A stretch of 64,000 bases of DNA from an uncultured bacterium (GCA_902776645.1 CACYQT010000001.1:62001-126000); one strand, 5' to 3'; shown: positions 38,479 through 51,194, counted from the stretch's first letter. Numbers and translations: made by a program. Notes: generated by a model from the letters alone, not told the origin.

Positions 38479-41400
38479 ATGCCCACACCATTCGTCCATC
38501 TCCATACCCATAGCGATTTCAGCCTGCTGGACGGCACTGCAAAAATCGAAGCCATGCTCCAGAAATGCAAAGACTTCGAAATGCCTGCCCTGGCCATTAC
38601 GGATCATGGCAACATGAGCGGTTGCTACGAACTCTCCACGATCGCGCCAAACTACGAAATCAATCCCATCATGGGCTGCGAATTCTATGTCGCGCCAGGC
38701 AATTACCTCCAAAAAGACGCCAACCAGCGCCACCATCAGGGCTTCCATCTCGTCTGCCTCGCGGAAACCTACAAAGGCTATCAGAACATGTGCCATCTGA
38801 ATGAAGAGGCCTGGATTCGAGGCTATTACTACCATCCGCGAATCGACAAGGAGCTCCTCCGCAAGTATCATGAAGATGTCATCTGCCTTTCGGCATGTAT
38901 TTCCGGCGAAATCCCGCGGAAGTTTCTCGACGGCGACGAAAAAGGCGCAATTCTCGCCATAGAGGAATACGCCTCCATCTTCGGCGACAACAATTTCTTC
39001 CTTGAAATCCAGAACCACGGCATCAAGGAGGAGGCTGAAACCGCTAAATTCCTTGTGGAGATCGCGAAGAAGAAAGGCATCCCGCTGGTTGTCACAAATG
39101 ACTCGCATTACCTGCTTAAGGAACACAAGGAGGCCCATGAGCTGTTCCTCTGCATCGGCACGCAGAAGACCATGAAGGACCCCAACCGCATGCGTTTCGA
39201 CGGCGACGGATATTGGTTCAAAGATTCTGACGAAATGGCCGCGCTCTTCCCCGAACTGCCGGAGGCCATGTCCAACACCGTCGATATCGCCAAACGCTGC
39301 AACGTCCATCTGCCGACCGTCGACGACAAGCCGCCGGCCAACCATTATCCGGAATATCCCGTTCCCGAAGGCACCGATCGCGAGCAGTATCTTCGTGAAA
39401 TCTGCGAACAAGGCATTCCCGGACGGTACGGCTTCGATCCGAAGGCGAAGGAGTTCACTCCCGAGCAGCAGGTCGTCATCGACCGTATGAACTATGAAAT
39501 CGGCATTATTAAGAAGACGAAATTCATCAGCTACTTCCTGGTCGTGTGGGACTTTTTGAACTACGGCCACAGGGTCGGCGTCCCGCTCGGGCCGGGCCGT
39601 GGTTCGGGCGCAGGCTCCATCGTCGCTTATCTGATGCACATCACGGACATCGATCCGATTCGTTATGGCCTTCTTTTTGAACGTTTTCTGAATCCTGAAC
39701 GCGTCAGTCCGCCGGACTTCGACATCGACCTTTGCGAACGCCGCCGTCACGTCGTCATCGAATACGTCCGCGAAAAGTACGGTGCACCGAACGTCGTGCA
39801 GATCGGCACGTTCGGAACGCTGAAGGCGAAAGCCGTCATCAAAGACGTCGCCCGCGCCCTCGGCATGACCTTCGAGCAGGGCAACCGCCTTTGCAAACTT
39901 GTTCCGGCAGATCCGAAAATGACGCTCGCGAAAGCCTACGACGGCAGTGACGAAATCAAGCAGCTTGTCGATAATGATCCTGAATACAAGGAGTTGTGGA
40001 AGTTCGCAAAGGTTCTGGAAGGCCTGAACCGCAACATGTCCATCCATGCGGCCGGCGTCATCATCTGCGACATGCCCGTCGCGGAGGTCGCCCCCATCTC
40101 CAAAGGCGCCAGCGACGAACCGACGACGCAGTTCTCCGCCATCCCCTGCGAGCATCTTGGCCTGCTGAAAATGGACTTCCTCGGCCTCCGTACGCTTACC
40201 ATCATCCAAGACACGCTCGACCTTATCGAAAAGTCACGCGGCATCAAAATCAAATCATCCGATATTCCAATCGATGATGCCAAGACGTTCCAATTGCTCA
40301 ACAAAGGCGACACGATCGCCGTCTTCCAGCTTGAATCGACAGGCATGCAGCAATTGTGCCGCCAGTTCGGCGTTGAAAAGATCGAACACATCATCGCGTT
40401 GATCGCCCTCTATCGCCCGGGCCCGATGCAGTTCATGCAGAATTTCATCGACCGCAAGGCCGGCCGTGAATCGTGCGACTATGACGTGCCAGTCATGGAA
40501 AATCTTCTTTCCGAGACATTTGGCATCATGCTTTATCAGGAGCAGATCATGCAGGTGGCGCAGGCCGTCGCTGGCTTCACGCTTGGTTCAGCGGACATCC
40601 TCCGCCGTGCCATCGGCAAGAAGAAACTCAAGCTCATGGAATCCATGTACGCCCAGTTCATCGAAGGCGGTCAGAAGAACGGTTATGAGAAGGAGAAACT
40701 GGATAAGATCTGGGAGAAGATCAAGATCTTCGCGGGATACGGCTTCAACAAGTCGCATTCCGCCGCGTATGGCTTCATGTCGTATCGAACTGCTTACCTG
40801 AAAGCACATTACGCGCCCGAATTCCTCGCGGCCAACATGACATCCGAACTCGGCAACTCCGAACGGACGGCCTTCCTCCTGAAGGAATGCCGCAAGCAGG
40901 GCATCAAAATCCTGCCGCCGGACGTAAATGTCTGCGATGTCGGTTTCTCTGTCGCCAACGAGCAGATCTTCTTCGGTCTTGCCGCCATCAAGGGAATCGG
41001 CCAGTCGGCCGTCAGCGGCATCATCAGCGCACGCGAAAAGGGCGGTCCGTTCAAAGACATCAATGACTTCTGCGAACGCGTCGAAGGCAACGGCAAACGC
41101 CTCATGGAGAATCTCATCAAGGCGGGCGCCATGGACTGCTTCGGCCTCAAGCGGTCGCAACTGCTCGCCATGTCGGATGAAGCGCTCGCCGCCGCGCAAC
41201 GCTCCCAGAAGGACCGCAAGTCCGGGCAGGGCTCGCTCTTCGACCTCCTTGCTCCGGAAGACCAGTCCTTCGCGAAGGTCGTCGCGCCGAACATCCCCGA
41301 ATGGCCTATCAAGGAGAAGCTTGACTATGAGAAGGAGCTGCTCGGATTCTACGTCAGCGGCCATCCCATCGCGGAGTTCCAGGAGCAGGTCGATACGTTC

Positions 41401-42012
41401 CAGTCGGACGATTTGAGCGAGCTCAACGGCCTGCCGCAGAACACAACCGTTCGCGTCGGCGGCTTCCTCAGCCACGTCGTCCAGAAGTTCACAAAAAACG
41501 ACAACAAGCCGTGGGTGATTCTGACGTTGGAGACGCGCGAAATCACGATGGAATGCCTCGTCTTCAACGAAGCCTACCAGAAGACGTTGCAGGAATTTCC
41601 GGACGTCTTCACGCCCAACACGGTCGTGCTCGTCGAAGGGGAGGTCTCCCGCCGTGACGAAGACGAGCCGCTGAAGCTTATCGGACAGCGTGTCATTCCG
41701 ATCTCCGCCGCGCCGGACATGTTCACGTCGTCGCTCCACCTCCGTCTTCACGAGAAGGATATGACGGCGGAGAAACTTGCTGAAATCAAACAACTTGTGA
41801 AGGAGAATCCGGGCGAGACGCCGCTCGTCTTCTGCATGATCTGCAATTCGGGCGACGTCGTCTTCTCCGGCAGCGACGACCTCCATATCAACAACACCGC
41901 CGTCTTCCGCGACGCGGCCGCACGGCTTCTCTCCGCCGACGGCATCCATTTCAAATCCGACCACAAGCGCCCCGAATCCAGCCGCAAACGCCGCTGGGTC
42001 CCAAGGGATTGA
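38479..42012 (+). CDS. dnaE: DNA polymerase III subunit alpha
   Basis: 1177 residues, the major replicative polymerase. The N-terminal PHP domain opens with FVHLHTHSDFSLLDG; the ATG at 38479 is chosen over a TTG at 38458 because it starts right before this motif. The catalytic pair is PDFDID (Asp415, Asp417), with the earlier GPGRGSGAGSIVAYL and later GYGFNKSHSAAYG palm/finger motifs. A tandem helix-hairpin-helix and OB-fold are at the C-terminus (LNGLPQNTTVRVGGF). Length is in the normal DnaE1 range. Stands alone, followed by an oxidoreductase 49 bp later. Confidence 0.98.
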   Translation: MPTPFVHLHTHSDFSLLDGTAKIEAMLQKCKDFEMPALAITDHGNMSGCYELSTIAPNYEINPIMGCEFYVAPGNYLQKDANQRHHQGFHLVCLAETYKGYQNMCHLNEEAWIRGYYYHPRIDKELLRKYHEDVICLSACISGEIPRKFLDGDEKGAILAIEEYASIFGDNNFFLEIQNHGIKEEAETAKFLVEIAKKKGIPLVVTNDSHYLLKEHKEAHELFLCIGTQKTMKDPNRMRFDGDGYWFKDSDEMAALFPELPEAMSNTVDIAKRCNVHLPTVDDKPPANHYPEYPVPEGTDREQYLREICEQGIPGRYGFDPKAKEFTPEQQVVIDRMNYEIGIIKKTKFISYFLVVWDFLNYGHRVGVPLGPGRGSGAGSIVAYLMHITDIDPIRYGLLFERFLNPERVSPPDFDIDLCERRRHVVIEYVREKYGAPNVVQIGTFGTLKAKAVIKDVARALGMTFEQGNRLCKLVPADPKMTLAKAYDGSDEIKQLVDNDPEYKELWKFAKVLEGLNRNMSIHAAGVIICDMPVAEVAPISKGASDEPTTQFSAIPCEHLGLLKMDFLGLRTLTIIQDTLDLIEKSRGIKIKSSDIPIDDAKTFQLLNKGDTIAVFQLESTGMQQLCRQFGVEKIEHIIALIALYRPGPMQFMQNFIDRKAGRESCDYDVPVMENLLSETFGIMLYQEQIMQVAQAVAGFTLGSADILRRAIGKKKLKLMESMYAQFIEGGQKNGYEKEKLDKIWEKIKIFAGYGFNKSHSAAYGFMSYRTAYLKAHYAPEFLAANMTSELGNSERTAFLLKECRKQGIKILPPDVNVCDVGFSVANEQIFFGLAAIKGIGQSAVSGIISAREKGGPFKDINDFCERVEGNGKRLMENLIKAGAMDCFGLKRSQLLAMSDEALAAAQRSQKDRKSGQGSLFDLLAPEDQSFAKVVAPNIPEWPIKEKLDYEKELLGFYVSGHPIAEFQEQVDTFQSDDLSELNGLPQNTTVRVGGFLSHVVQKFTKNDNKPWVILTLETREITMECLVFNEAYQKTLQEFPDVFTPNTVVLVEGEVSRRDEDEPLKLIGQRVIPISAAPDMFTSSLHLRLHEKDMTAEKLAEIKQLVKENPGETPLVFCMICNSGDVVFSGSDDLHINNTAVFRDAAARLLSADGIHFKSDHKRPESSRKRRWVPRD

Positions 42013-42061
42013 CCATTTAGAAAATTTAACTTCCACATAAAAACAGAACAACAGAGCAACT

Positions 42062-43195
42062 ATGAAAACTTACCGAGTCGGCCTCATCGGCTGTGGATTC
42101 ATCGGCAAAGTCCACGCTTACGGACATTTGAACATCCCGCTTTTCTTCGATCTGCCGGGCTACAAATCAAAGATCACAATGGTCTGCGCCGCCCATCCGG
42201 AAAGCGCCCGCAAGAATGCGGACAAAATCGGCGACGGCATCCAGACCACCACCGATTTCCGTGACATCACGGAAAATCCGGACATCGACATCGTCGATAT
42301 CTGCACTCCCAACGACCAGCATTGCCCGGCCATCCTCTCCGCCATCGCCAACGGGAAGCACATCTACTGCGACAAGCCGCTGACCGCCACGCTGGAGGAG
42401 GCCGAGCAGATCGCAGCCGCCCTGAAAAACTACCATGGCACCGCCCAGATGACGCTGCAGAACCGTTTCCTGCCCGCGCCTTTACGCGCCAAGCAGCTCA
42501 TTGAAGAAGGCGCCATCGGCGACGTTCTCGAATTCCGTACGGCGTATCTCCACGCGGGCAGCGCGGACCCGAAGGCGCCGTTGAAATGGAAGCTCTCCGG
42601 CAAGGCCGGCGGCGGCGTCATCGCCGATCTCGGCAGCCATATATTGGATTTGACGGAACATCTCATCGGACCGTTTGACAGTCTGCTCGCGACGACGCAC
42701 ATCGCCTATCCCATGCGTCCTTCAGCGGACGATCCCACGAAGATGGTTCCCGTTGACGCGGAGGACAATATGAATGTGATCGTCCGCCTGCCCAACGGCG
42801 CTTCGGGCACGGTCACGGCTTCCAAGATCGCGACAGGCGCGGAAGATGAAATCCGCGTCGAAATCCATGGTTCCAAAGGCGCTCTCCGCTTCAACGGCAT
42901 GAAGCCGCATGGCCTGCAGTTCTACGATTGCTCCGCGCAAGGCTCGCCCATCGGCGGCCGCCGCGGATGGACGACCATCGACACAGGGCAGCGCTTCCCC
43001 GCGCCCGCCAACTTCCCCGGCCCGAAATTCGCCATCGGCTGGCTGCGCGGCCACATGCAGTGCCTTTACAACTTCCTGGACGCCGTCCACAACGGACAGC
43101 CCGGAAATCCGGGCCTCATGCGCGGCGTGGAAGTCCAGCGGATGCTGGAAAAAGTGCGGCAATCCGCTAGAGACAATGCTTGGGTGAAATTATAA
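42062..43195 (+). CDS. Gfo/Idh/MocA family oxidoreductase (cytoplasmic)
   Basis: 377 residues with no signal. The Rossmann domain begins VGLIGCGFIGKVHAYGH, with a DKPLT catalytic-lysine motif (YCDKPLTA) near residue 105, and GGGVIADLGSHILDL is the family hallmark in the C-terminal domain. It probably oxidises or reduces a sugar or inositol with NAD(P). It differs from the Tat-signal homologue at 10024-11286, which is exported. Followed by a CTAG-rich repeat and the rpsD terminator from the opposite strand. Confidence 0.9.
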   Translation: MKTYRVGLIGCGFIGKVHAYGHLNIPLFFDLPGYKSKITMVCAAHPESARKNADKIGDGIQTTTDFRDITENPDIDIVDICTPNDQHCPAILSAIANGKHIYCDKPLTATLEEAEQIAAALKNYHGTAQMTLQNRFLPAPLRAKQLIEEGAIGDVLEFRTAYLHAGSADPKAPLKWKLSGKAGGGVIADLGSHILDLTEHLIGPFDSLLATTHIAYPMRPSADDPTKMVPVDAEDNMNVIVRLPNGASGTVTASKIATGAEDEIRVEIHGSKGALRFNGMKPHGLQFYDCSAQGSPIGGRRGWTTIDTGQRFPAPANFPGPKFAIGWLRGHMQCLYNFLDAVHNGQPGNPGLMRGVEVQRMLEKVRQSARDNAWVKL

Positions 43196-43198
43196 CGC

Positions 43199-43285
43199 CT
43201 AGAATTCTAGATCTTCTATAGCTTCTAGAGCTTCTAGAGCTTCTAGAACTTCTAGAACTTCTAGAACCGCTAGAGCTTCTAGAAA
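43199..43285. repeat. 9-bp CTTCTAGAG/CTTCTAGAA tandem array
   Basis: Eight consecutive 9-bp units from 43213 to 43284 with few changes (one reads CTTCTATAG and one CCGCTAGAG). Upstream bases 43199-43212 contain the decayed CTAGAATTCTAG beginning. The array lies between convergent genes and abuts the rpsD terminator. Confidence 0.9.
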
Positions 43286-43327
43286 CAAAAAACAGCCCGC
43301 AGGCCATGAAGGCTTGCGGGCTGTTTT
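43285..43327 (-). terminator. Rho-independent terminator of rpsD
   Basis: A 13-bp stem (43289-43301 with 43315-43327) with a 13-nt loop that can itself pair, and A-tracts that read as T-tracts on the minus strand. It lies 22 bp beyond the rpsD stop and may also stop the convergent oxidoreductase transcript. Confidence 0.92.
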
Positions 43328-43348
43328 GTGCGATCTTACCATTAAGGA

Positions 43349-44020
43349 TTAACGAGCGTAGTACTCGATAACCTTCGTGATTTCAATATTCGTCGGGATT
43401 TCTTCGACCAGCGGCTCATGGAGGACCGTGACCTTGATCTCGTCTTTGTTGATTTCAAGATACGGCGGCAGGACGGCGTCGTTCAGCTTCGCGATTTCCG
43501 CGATCTTCGGGGAGCGTTCCGCGTTGATGGAGACGACCTGGCCAGCCTTCAGGCGGTAGCTGGCGCGGTCGACAATCTTGCCGTCAACCAAGATGTGGCG
43601 ATGCGACACGATCTGGCGGGCGGCGAAAATCGTGCTGGCGAGGCCGGAACGATAGACGACGGACATCAGACGCATTTCCAGATTGCGGAGGAGCTTGTCA
43701 CCCGTGATGCCTTCGCCGCGCTTCGAGTTCTCATAGATGAAGCGGAGCTGATGCTCGGTCAGGTTGTAGAACGTCCTCAACTTCTGCTTTTCGAGAAGCA
43801 GTTCGCCGTAGGTGGAGAGCTTGCCGCGGCGTTTGGTCGGGCCATGCTGACCGGCAGGATAGTTACGCGCCTTTCCGGCGGTTCCGCTGCCCTGTCCACC
43901 GTCACCGGCGGTTCCCGTGTTGGCCGGGCAGTTCGCCATGCCCCACAGGCAGTAGCCAACTCGACGGCACAATGTGTGCTTCGGACCTTTCACACTCACT
44001 TTCTTCTTTTCGTCAGCCAT
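43349..44020 (-). CDS. rpsD: 30S ribosomal protein S4
   Basis: 223 residues. The S4 fold is clear: early zinc-like cysteine region (CRRVGYCLWG...CPAN), RKARNYPAGQHGPTK-type linker, KQKLRTFYNLTEHQLRFIYE, and the C-terminal S4 RNA-binding domain with RHILVDGKIVDRASY. Length is slightly above E. coli S4 (206) because of the N-terminal Gly/Thr-rich insertion. It binds 16S rRNA and starts 30S assembly. It stands alone here rather than within the alpha operon. Confidence 0.97.
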   Translation of the reverse strand: MADEKKKVSVKGPKHTLCRRVGYCLWGMANCPANTGTAGDGGQGSGTAGKARNYPAGQHGPTKRRGKLSTYGELLLEKQKLRTFYNLTEHQLRFIYENSKRGEGITGDKLLRNLEMRLMSVVYRSGLASTIFAARQIVSHRHILVDGKIVDRASYRLKAGQVVSINAERSPKIAEIAKLNDAVLPPYLEINKDEIKVTVLHEPLVEEIPTNIEITKVIEYYAR

Positions 44021-44172
44021 GGTCTTTTCCTTTTATGTCTGTTCTTGTCCCGCGATGTCAACTGGCGCCGCCTTTTGTCGTCCCCGCCCCATCGTGGAGC
44101 CTGGGTTTCCGGCCAAACGGATGACCGGAGGCGACTAATCGCATGGAAAAAGTCATTTAATTTAATACATGA

Positions 44173-47385
<3,213 letters not shown>

Positions 47386-47394
47386 AAACCTCCC

Positions 47395-48261
47395 ATGAAG
47401 AGCAAGTTCTTCATCTACATCCTGCCGTTGATTCTCGGAGTCGTCGCGACGATTCTGATGCTCAACGCGCCGCAGCCGCAGAAGGGCGTCCCGAAGAAAC
47501 CGGTCGCGTCCGCCCCGTCTGCGTCTGTTCCGCCTGTCATACCGGAAGTCGCTGAAAACAAAGAGGAAGCGACGAAGGAAGAGGCGGCGGAAGACGAAAA
47601 GACGGAGGAGGCGGAACAGACGGAGGAAACGGAGGAGACGGAAGACGAAGAGACGGAGGAGGCGGAGGAGACCGACAAGTTGCGCGAAGCGTTTGTCTCC
47701 CATGCGAAGACCATCAGCCAGAACGAGTTGTGGCTGGAATTCATCGCAAGGGACGACGCGTTGCTCCGTTGCGTCAAGGCCGTCGACTCCATCGCGGCGG
47801 GGGACATTCCGATCGAGCCGTTGGATTTTCTGAAGCCGAAGACGCCTTTCTCCGCCTCCCTGAACGCCGTGGGGCTGCTCGTCGTCACGGTGGAGGCCAT
47901 CGCGCGCTACAAGACCGCCATGGACGCCCTGCGGTCCATCGACATGCAGGCCGCGACGGCCCTCTACAACGAGATCGAACCCGTCTTGGATGAACTCTTC
48001 CATGAGCTCGGCTATCCGGAGACGAAGACGTTTCGCGGACGGCTGACGGAGGCCTGCACGGTCATTCTGGAGACGCCTGTCATGAAAGGCGAAGGCGGGC
48101 TCGTCCATGTCGCCGCCAATTTGTACAAGTATTCGAACCCGCAGCTGGAGAGCCTTCTGCCCGTCCAGAAGCTTCTTATGAGGCTTGGCGAGACGAACCG
48201 CGAGGAGATCCGCCGCCGCGTCCTGGATTTCTCCGCGCAGCTGAAGCTCTACGCGGAATGA
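47395..48261 (+). CDS. DUF3014 domain membrane-anchored protein
   Basis: 288 residues. Residues ~5-25 are a transmembrane helix (FFIYILPLILGVVATILML). A Pro/Ala linker is followed by a long run of Glu and Thr (about residues 55-95), a flexible negative spacer. The C-terminal DUF3014 domain (~100-288) shows LLRCVKAVDSIAAGDIP, LYNEIEPVLDELFHELGYP and LLPVQKLLMRLG, as in that family. Function unknown; probably periplasmic. It is 9 bp after the beta-galactosidase gene and may be co-transcribed. Confidence 0.85.
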   Translation: MKSKFFIYILPLILGVVATILMLNAPQPQKGVPKKPVASAPSASVPPVIPEVAENKEEATKEEAAEDEKTEEAEQTEETEETEDEETEEAEETDKLREAFVSHAKTISQNELWLEFIARDDALLRCVKAVDSIAAGDIPIEPLDFLKPKTPFSASLNAVGLLVVTVEAIARYKTAMDALRSIDMQAATALYNEIEPVLDELFHELGYPETKTFRGRLTEACTVILETPVMKGEGGLVHVAANLYKYSNPQLESLLPVQKLLMRLGETNREEIRRRVLDFSAQLKLYAE

Positions 48262-48274
48262 TCATCAAAAAACA

Positions 48275-48296
48275 GGAGGGTCCCGCTCCGGCGGGA
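48275..48296. repeat. Dispersed 22-bp repeat (copy of 29859-29880)
   Basis: GGAGGGTCCCGCTCC, then G, then GCGGGA; 21 of 22 bases match the other copy. It lies just downstream of the DUF3014 gene. Confidence 0.7.
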
Positions 48297-48365
48297 ACGA
48301 AATGACGATATCCGCAAAAAAAACGACAATCTATTCGCCATTGCGAATAATCCTTTTTTTCACTA

Positions 48366-48394
48366 TTGACAATTTAAAACAATAGCGCTATATT
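48366..48394 (+). promoter_or_regulatory. Strong predicted sigma70-type promoter
   Basis: TTGACA (48366-48371), exactly 17-bp spacer, TATATT (48389-48394). Located about 100 bp before the Cys-rich protein gene, in an AT-rich region after the DUF3014 gene. Confidence 0.75.
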
Positions 48395-48493
48395 TATAGA
48401 AAAAACTGAGTTTTTTAGTCAATAAAAAATCAATCTCGAACGTTGGCGTCCCAGCCGACAGAAGTAACATCAGACAGAAATAGGTGCAGAAGC

Positions 48494-49009
48494 ATGTCAT
48501 TCCTTGATTCTCTCAAAGCCTTGTTTGGCGGCAGCAAGAAACCTGCGGCCCCCGCTCCCACGACCGCTCCAGCAGCAAACCAGCCACAGGGACAACAGCC
48601 CCCCACCAACAATTCCACCGTTTCGCGTCCGACGAACCGTCAGGTTTTCGAAGGCCGTCGCGTGGAAACGCCGGAATGGGCGCAAGGTCTTTCCGCTTCC
48701 GAACTGATCGGCGTGCTGAAGCAGAACAACAAGTGCAAATTCGTCCCGCTGTTCGAAATGAAGACCATCATGACGACGAAGGTCGGCCCGGATGGCAATC
48801 TTGTTCCCGAATACAACGGCGTGGCCGGCAGCTGCGGCGCCGTCAAGGCCGTCGGCATGAAGGTCGCCCAGCAGAACGGCATGCAGAGCGCCTATCGTTA
48901 TTTTGACTTGAACAACGCCTATCGTTGTTGCTGCGACAATCCGAAGAAGTGCCCGTTCTATCTGAACGCCGTCGGCGAAAACGAAACCGTCAACGCCCGC
49001 CGCCACTAA
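48494..49009 (+). CDS. Small protein with Ala/Pro-rich linker and C-terminal Cys cluster
   Basis: 171 residues from the ATG at 48494 (MSFLDSLKALFGG), preceded by AGGTG. The upstream in-frame start at 48443 is within the likely 5' leader. Residues 1-15 could be an amphipathic helix; ~18-55 are a flexible Ala/Pro/Gln-rich linker; the C-terminal half is a globular domain ending with RCCCDNPKKCPFYLN, a compact cysteine cluster suggesting metal binding. I do not recognise a family. It has its own strong promoter and a strong terminator, so it is probably well expressed. Confidence 0.75.
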   Translation: MSFLDSLKALFGGSKKPAAPAPTTAPAANQPQGQQPPTNNSTVSRPTNRQVFEGRRVETPEWAQGLSASELIGVLKQNNKCKFVPLFEMKTIMTTKVGPDGNLVPEYNGVAGSCGAVKAVGMKVAQQNGMQSAYRYFDLNNAYRCCCDNPKKCPFYLNAVGENETVNARRH

Positions 49010-49035
49010 TCGGCCGCCGCGGCATCGCATTCATC

Positions 49036-49073
49036 AAAAAAGCCTCCCCTTTGCGCAAGGGGAGGCTTTTTTA
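49036..49073 (+). terminator. Rho-independent terminator
   Basis: A perfect 16-bp stem (49036-49051 with 49057-49072) around TGCGC, with a flanking T-tract. Confidence 0.95.
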
Positions 49074-49167
49074 TTTGCATATCAAGCATTTAGATGGCTA
49101 GGAGACTAGAATTCCAGAACCCTAGGGAAAGACTGATAACTGCTAACGCCATCAGCCTAAGCGGTAG

Positions 49168-49689
49168 TCACGCCTGAAAATGGTTCTTCCAGGCGAATGT
49201 GGAGGCGGGGCGATGCTCCGCATGGAGATGGGCGGGCTTGGCGTCCGCCGCAGGATAGCCCAGCGGAACCAACGCGACGGGAACATAATCCTTGGGAAGA
49301 TTCAACTCTTTCTGCAACGCCTTGTGGTCGAAACTGCCTACCCAGCAGGTGCCAAGGCCCTGTTCGGCGGCTTCCAATTGGATGTGGTCGACGACGATGG
49401 CGCAGTCGATGGGGCCGATGGGCTCGCCTTCGTGGTTGTACCAGCAGGCTTTGGAATCATAGCAGACGACGAGCGTCACGGGGGCGCCGAACTGGTAGGA
49501 TGTGCAGCGGCGGATTTTGTCGAGAATGGCGGGATCGTCGACGATCAGAATGCGCTGCGGCTGATTGTTGCAGCCAGTCGGGGCGAGGGAGGCGGCGGCC
49601 ATGATGGCGTCGATTTTCTCCGGTTCGACGGGTTTGTCGCTGTATTTGCGCAGGGAGTAGCGTGCTTTGGCAAGTTGCAGAAAGTCCAT
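49168..49689 (-). CDS. Nitroreductase family protein
   Basis: 173 residues, FMN-dependent nitroreductase fold. The N-terminal YSLRKYSDKPVE and the loop SLAPTGCNNQPQRILIV are typical, as is the C-terminal GLGTCWVGSF. Shorter than NfsB (217), which fits the smaller bacterial subgroup. Cytoplasmic; reduces quinones, nitro compounds or flavins. AGAGGAGA precedes the ATG. It is downstream of the NPP phosphodiesterase on the same strand, 25 bp apart. Confidence 0.92.
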   Translation of the reverse strand: MDFLQLAKARYSLRKYSDKPVEPEKIDAIMAAASLAPTGCNNQPQRILIVDDPAILDKIRRCTSYQFGAPVTLVVCYDSKACWYNHEGEPIGPIDCAIVVDHIQLEAAEQGLGTCWVGSFDHKALQKELNLPKDYVPVALVPLGYPAADAKPAHLHAEHRPASTFAWKNHFQA

Positions 49690-49714
49690 GTGTGTCTCCT
49701 CTTGTTAAATTAGT

Positions 49715-51025
49715 CTATGGCAATGGGTTGAGAATGAAATCATCGATCGGTTTGCCGTCCGCCCAAGGCATTTCGCCACCGAGCAGCTTGGCGTAGGTGG
49801 GGGCCTGGTCGACCGTGTCGCCGCGTTCGATGACGACGCCCTGCTTGATGTCGGGGCCGACGGCGAGGAAGACAGGCTGCGGGCCTTTCGTCGGATAATA
49901 GCCATGCGTGGCGTATCCGAAACGGTAGTCCGAGAAGTCCAACGTCTTGATGAGAGGGCGTTTCCAGTTTTCGGAGAAAGACGTATAGCCGTCGGTTTCG
50001 ATGACGAACGAGAAATCGCCGGCCAGATGGTCGCGCTCTTTGACTTCCTCCGCCGTGAAGACGTCGCCGACGCCATAGACGCCTTCGCTCTTCAGGAAGT
50101 TGAGAAGATCGTATGTTTTTTTCCAAGTCTCTTTGTCATCGGGATTTCTAAGTTTGATCTGCGCGGACATGCCCGTGGAGTGGCAATAGGCCTGCCAGTC
50201 CTTCAGGGAGCCGTCGTCGTTGACGGTGATGAGGCCGTGGTCGGCAAGAAGGACGTTGATGTTGACGGAGCGGACGATGTCCATCTGGCCATGGTCGGAC
50301 GTCAGGAAGAAGTTCGTGTCTTGGAACGTTCCCGCATCGATGGTAGCCTGGACGACGTCGAAGAACCATTTGGCGTTGAGGTTGACGCCCGTTGTCACCA
50401 AGTCACTGAACATACCGGACTTGTGGCGGTAATGATCCACGCAGCCAGTATGCATGGCGAAGAAGTCGGGCTTGTATTTTCCGATTATTTCGCATGCGCA
50501 ATTGACCAATAATTGGTCTGTTTCCGGCTGTACACGGATCGTGACATTGCGCATGTGCTTTTCGGCGACTTCCTGCCAAAGCTTGTCCGAGCAGCCCGCC
50601 CGCTTGTAGGCGGCTTCCTTCGTATCGTTTGGCCCTTGCGGCCAGTATTCGGGCAGGTTGTAGTCGATGTCCGGATGGTTGGCGGTGACAGGCCAGAAGG
50701 AATTGCCGGTGACTTTTCCAAGCCGTTTGGCGACAGTGAACGCGTCCGGCACCTTAATGCATTTCGCCCACCAATTCCACGGAACGGCTTTCAGCATGCC
50801 CGGATGGAATTCGAGATTGTGGATGACGCCATGCTTGTCCGGATAGCAGCCGCTCATCATGCTGACGTGGGCGGGATAGGTGATGGACGGATAGATGGTG
50901 CGCATCCGCTTGACCATGGAGCCGTGCTGGAAGAATTCGCTGAAGCGTGCGTCGTTCTTCAGAAGGTTCTCGACGTCTTCCCATACCATGGCGTCGCAGG
51001 AGAAAACAATGATTTTGTGTGACAT
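49715..51025 (-). CDS. Alkaline phosphatase superfamily (nucleotide pyrophosphatase/phosphodiesterase type)
   Basis: 436 residues. NPP-like: IIVFSCDAMVWEDV (Asp11 metal ligand), YPSITYPAHVSMMSG (Thr49 nucleophile), and TSDHGQMD (metal-binding Asp-His). No signal peptide. It hydrolyses phosphodiester or phosphate bonds in nucleotides or phospholipid heads; substrate uncertain. The region just upstream contains TTATGGC units (51043-51072), part of the short-repeat habit of this genome. Its ATG has no strong ribosome site. Confidence 0.9.
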   Translation of the reverse strand: MSHKIIVFSCDAMVWEDVENLLKNDARFSEFFQHGSMVKRMRTIYPSITYPAHVSMMSGCYPDKHGVIHNLEFHPGMLKAVPWNWWAKCIKVPDAFTVAKRLGKVTGNSFWPVTANHPDIDYNLPEYWPQGPNDTKEAAYKRAGCSDKLWQEVAEKHMRNVTIRVQPETDQLLVNCACEIIGKYKPDFFAMHTGCVDHYRHKSGMFSDLVTTGVNLNAKWFFDVVQATIDAGTFQDTNFFLTSDHGQMDIVRSVNINVLLADHGLITVNDDGSLKDWQAYCHSTGMSAQIKLRNPDDKETWKKTYDLLNFLKSEGVYGVGDVFTAEEVKERDHLAGDFSFVIETDGYTSFSENWKRPLIKTLDFSDYRFGYATHGYYPTKGPQPVFLAVGPDIKQGVVIERGDTVDQAPTYAKLLGGEMPWADGKPIDDFILNPLP

Positions 51026-51042
51026 AGGATGTTGCCGCCTTA

Positions 51043-51074
51043 TGGCGGCGCTTATGGCTTATGGCTTATGGTTT
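51043..51074. repeat. 7-bp CTTATGG short tandem repeat
   Basis: Several overlapping (G)CTTATGG units in the divergent spacer between the phosphodiesterase and BadF-type genes. Confidence 0.6.
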
Positions 51075-51194
51075 TTTCGGAAAAACAATAATTTAGGGTA
51101 AAATGAGCCGTTTGGCAAGTTTATTTTATATAAAACGGTATTACTTTATTAATTGGGTGAGCGGGTGAGATGAAAAAACGGAATCCAAAAGGTT

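Noticed and set aside
38425..40209. A 594-codon open frame on the minus strand antisense to dnaE
   Set aside because: The composition mirrors dnaE codons and no motif is visible; dnaE is certain.
43199..43285. Possible CRISPR or attachment site
   Set aside because: The units are only 9 bp and contiguous with no spacers; a simple tandem array.
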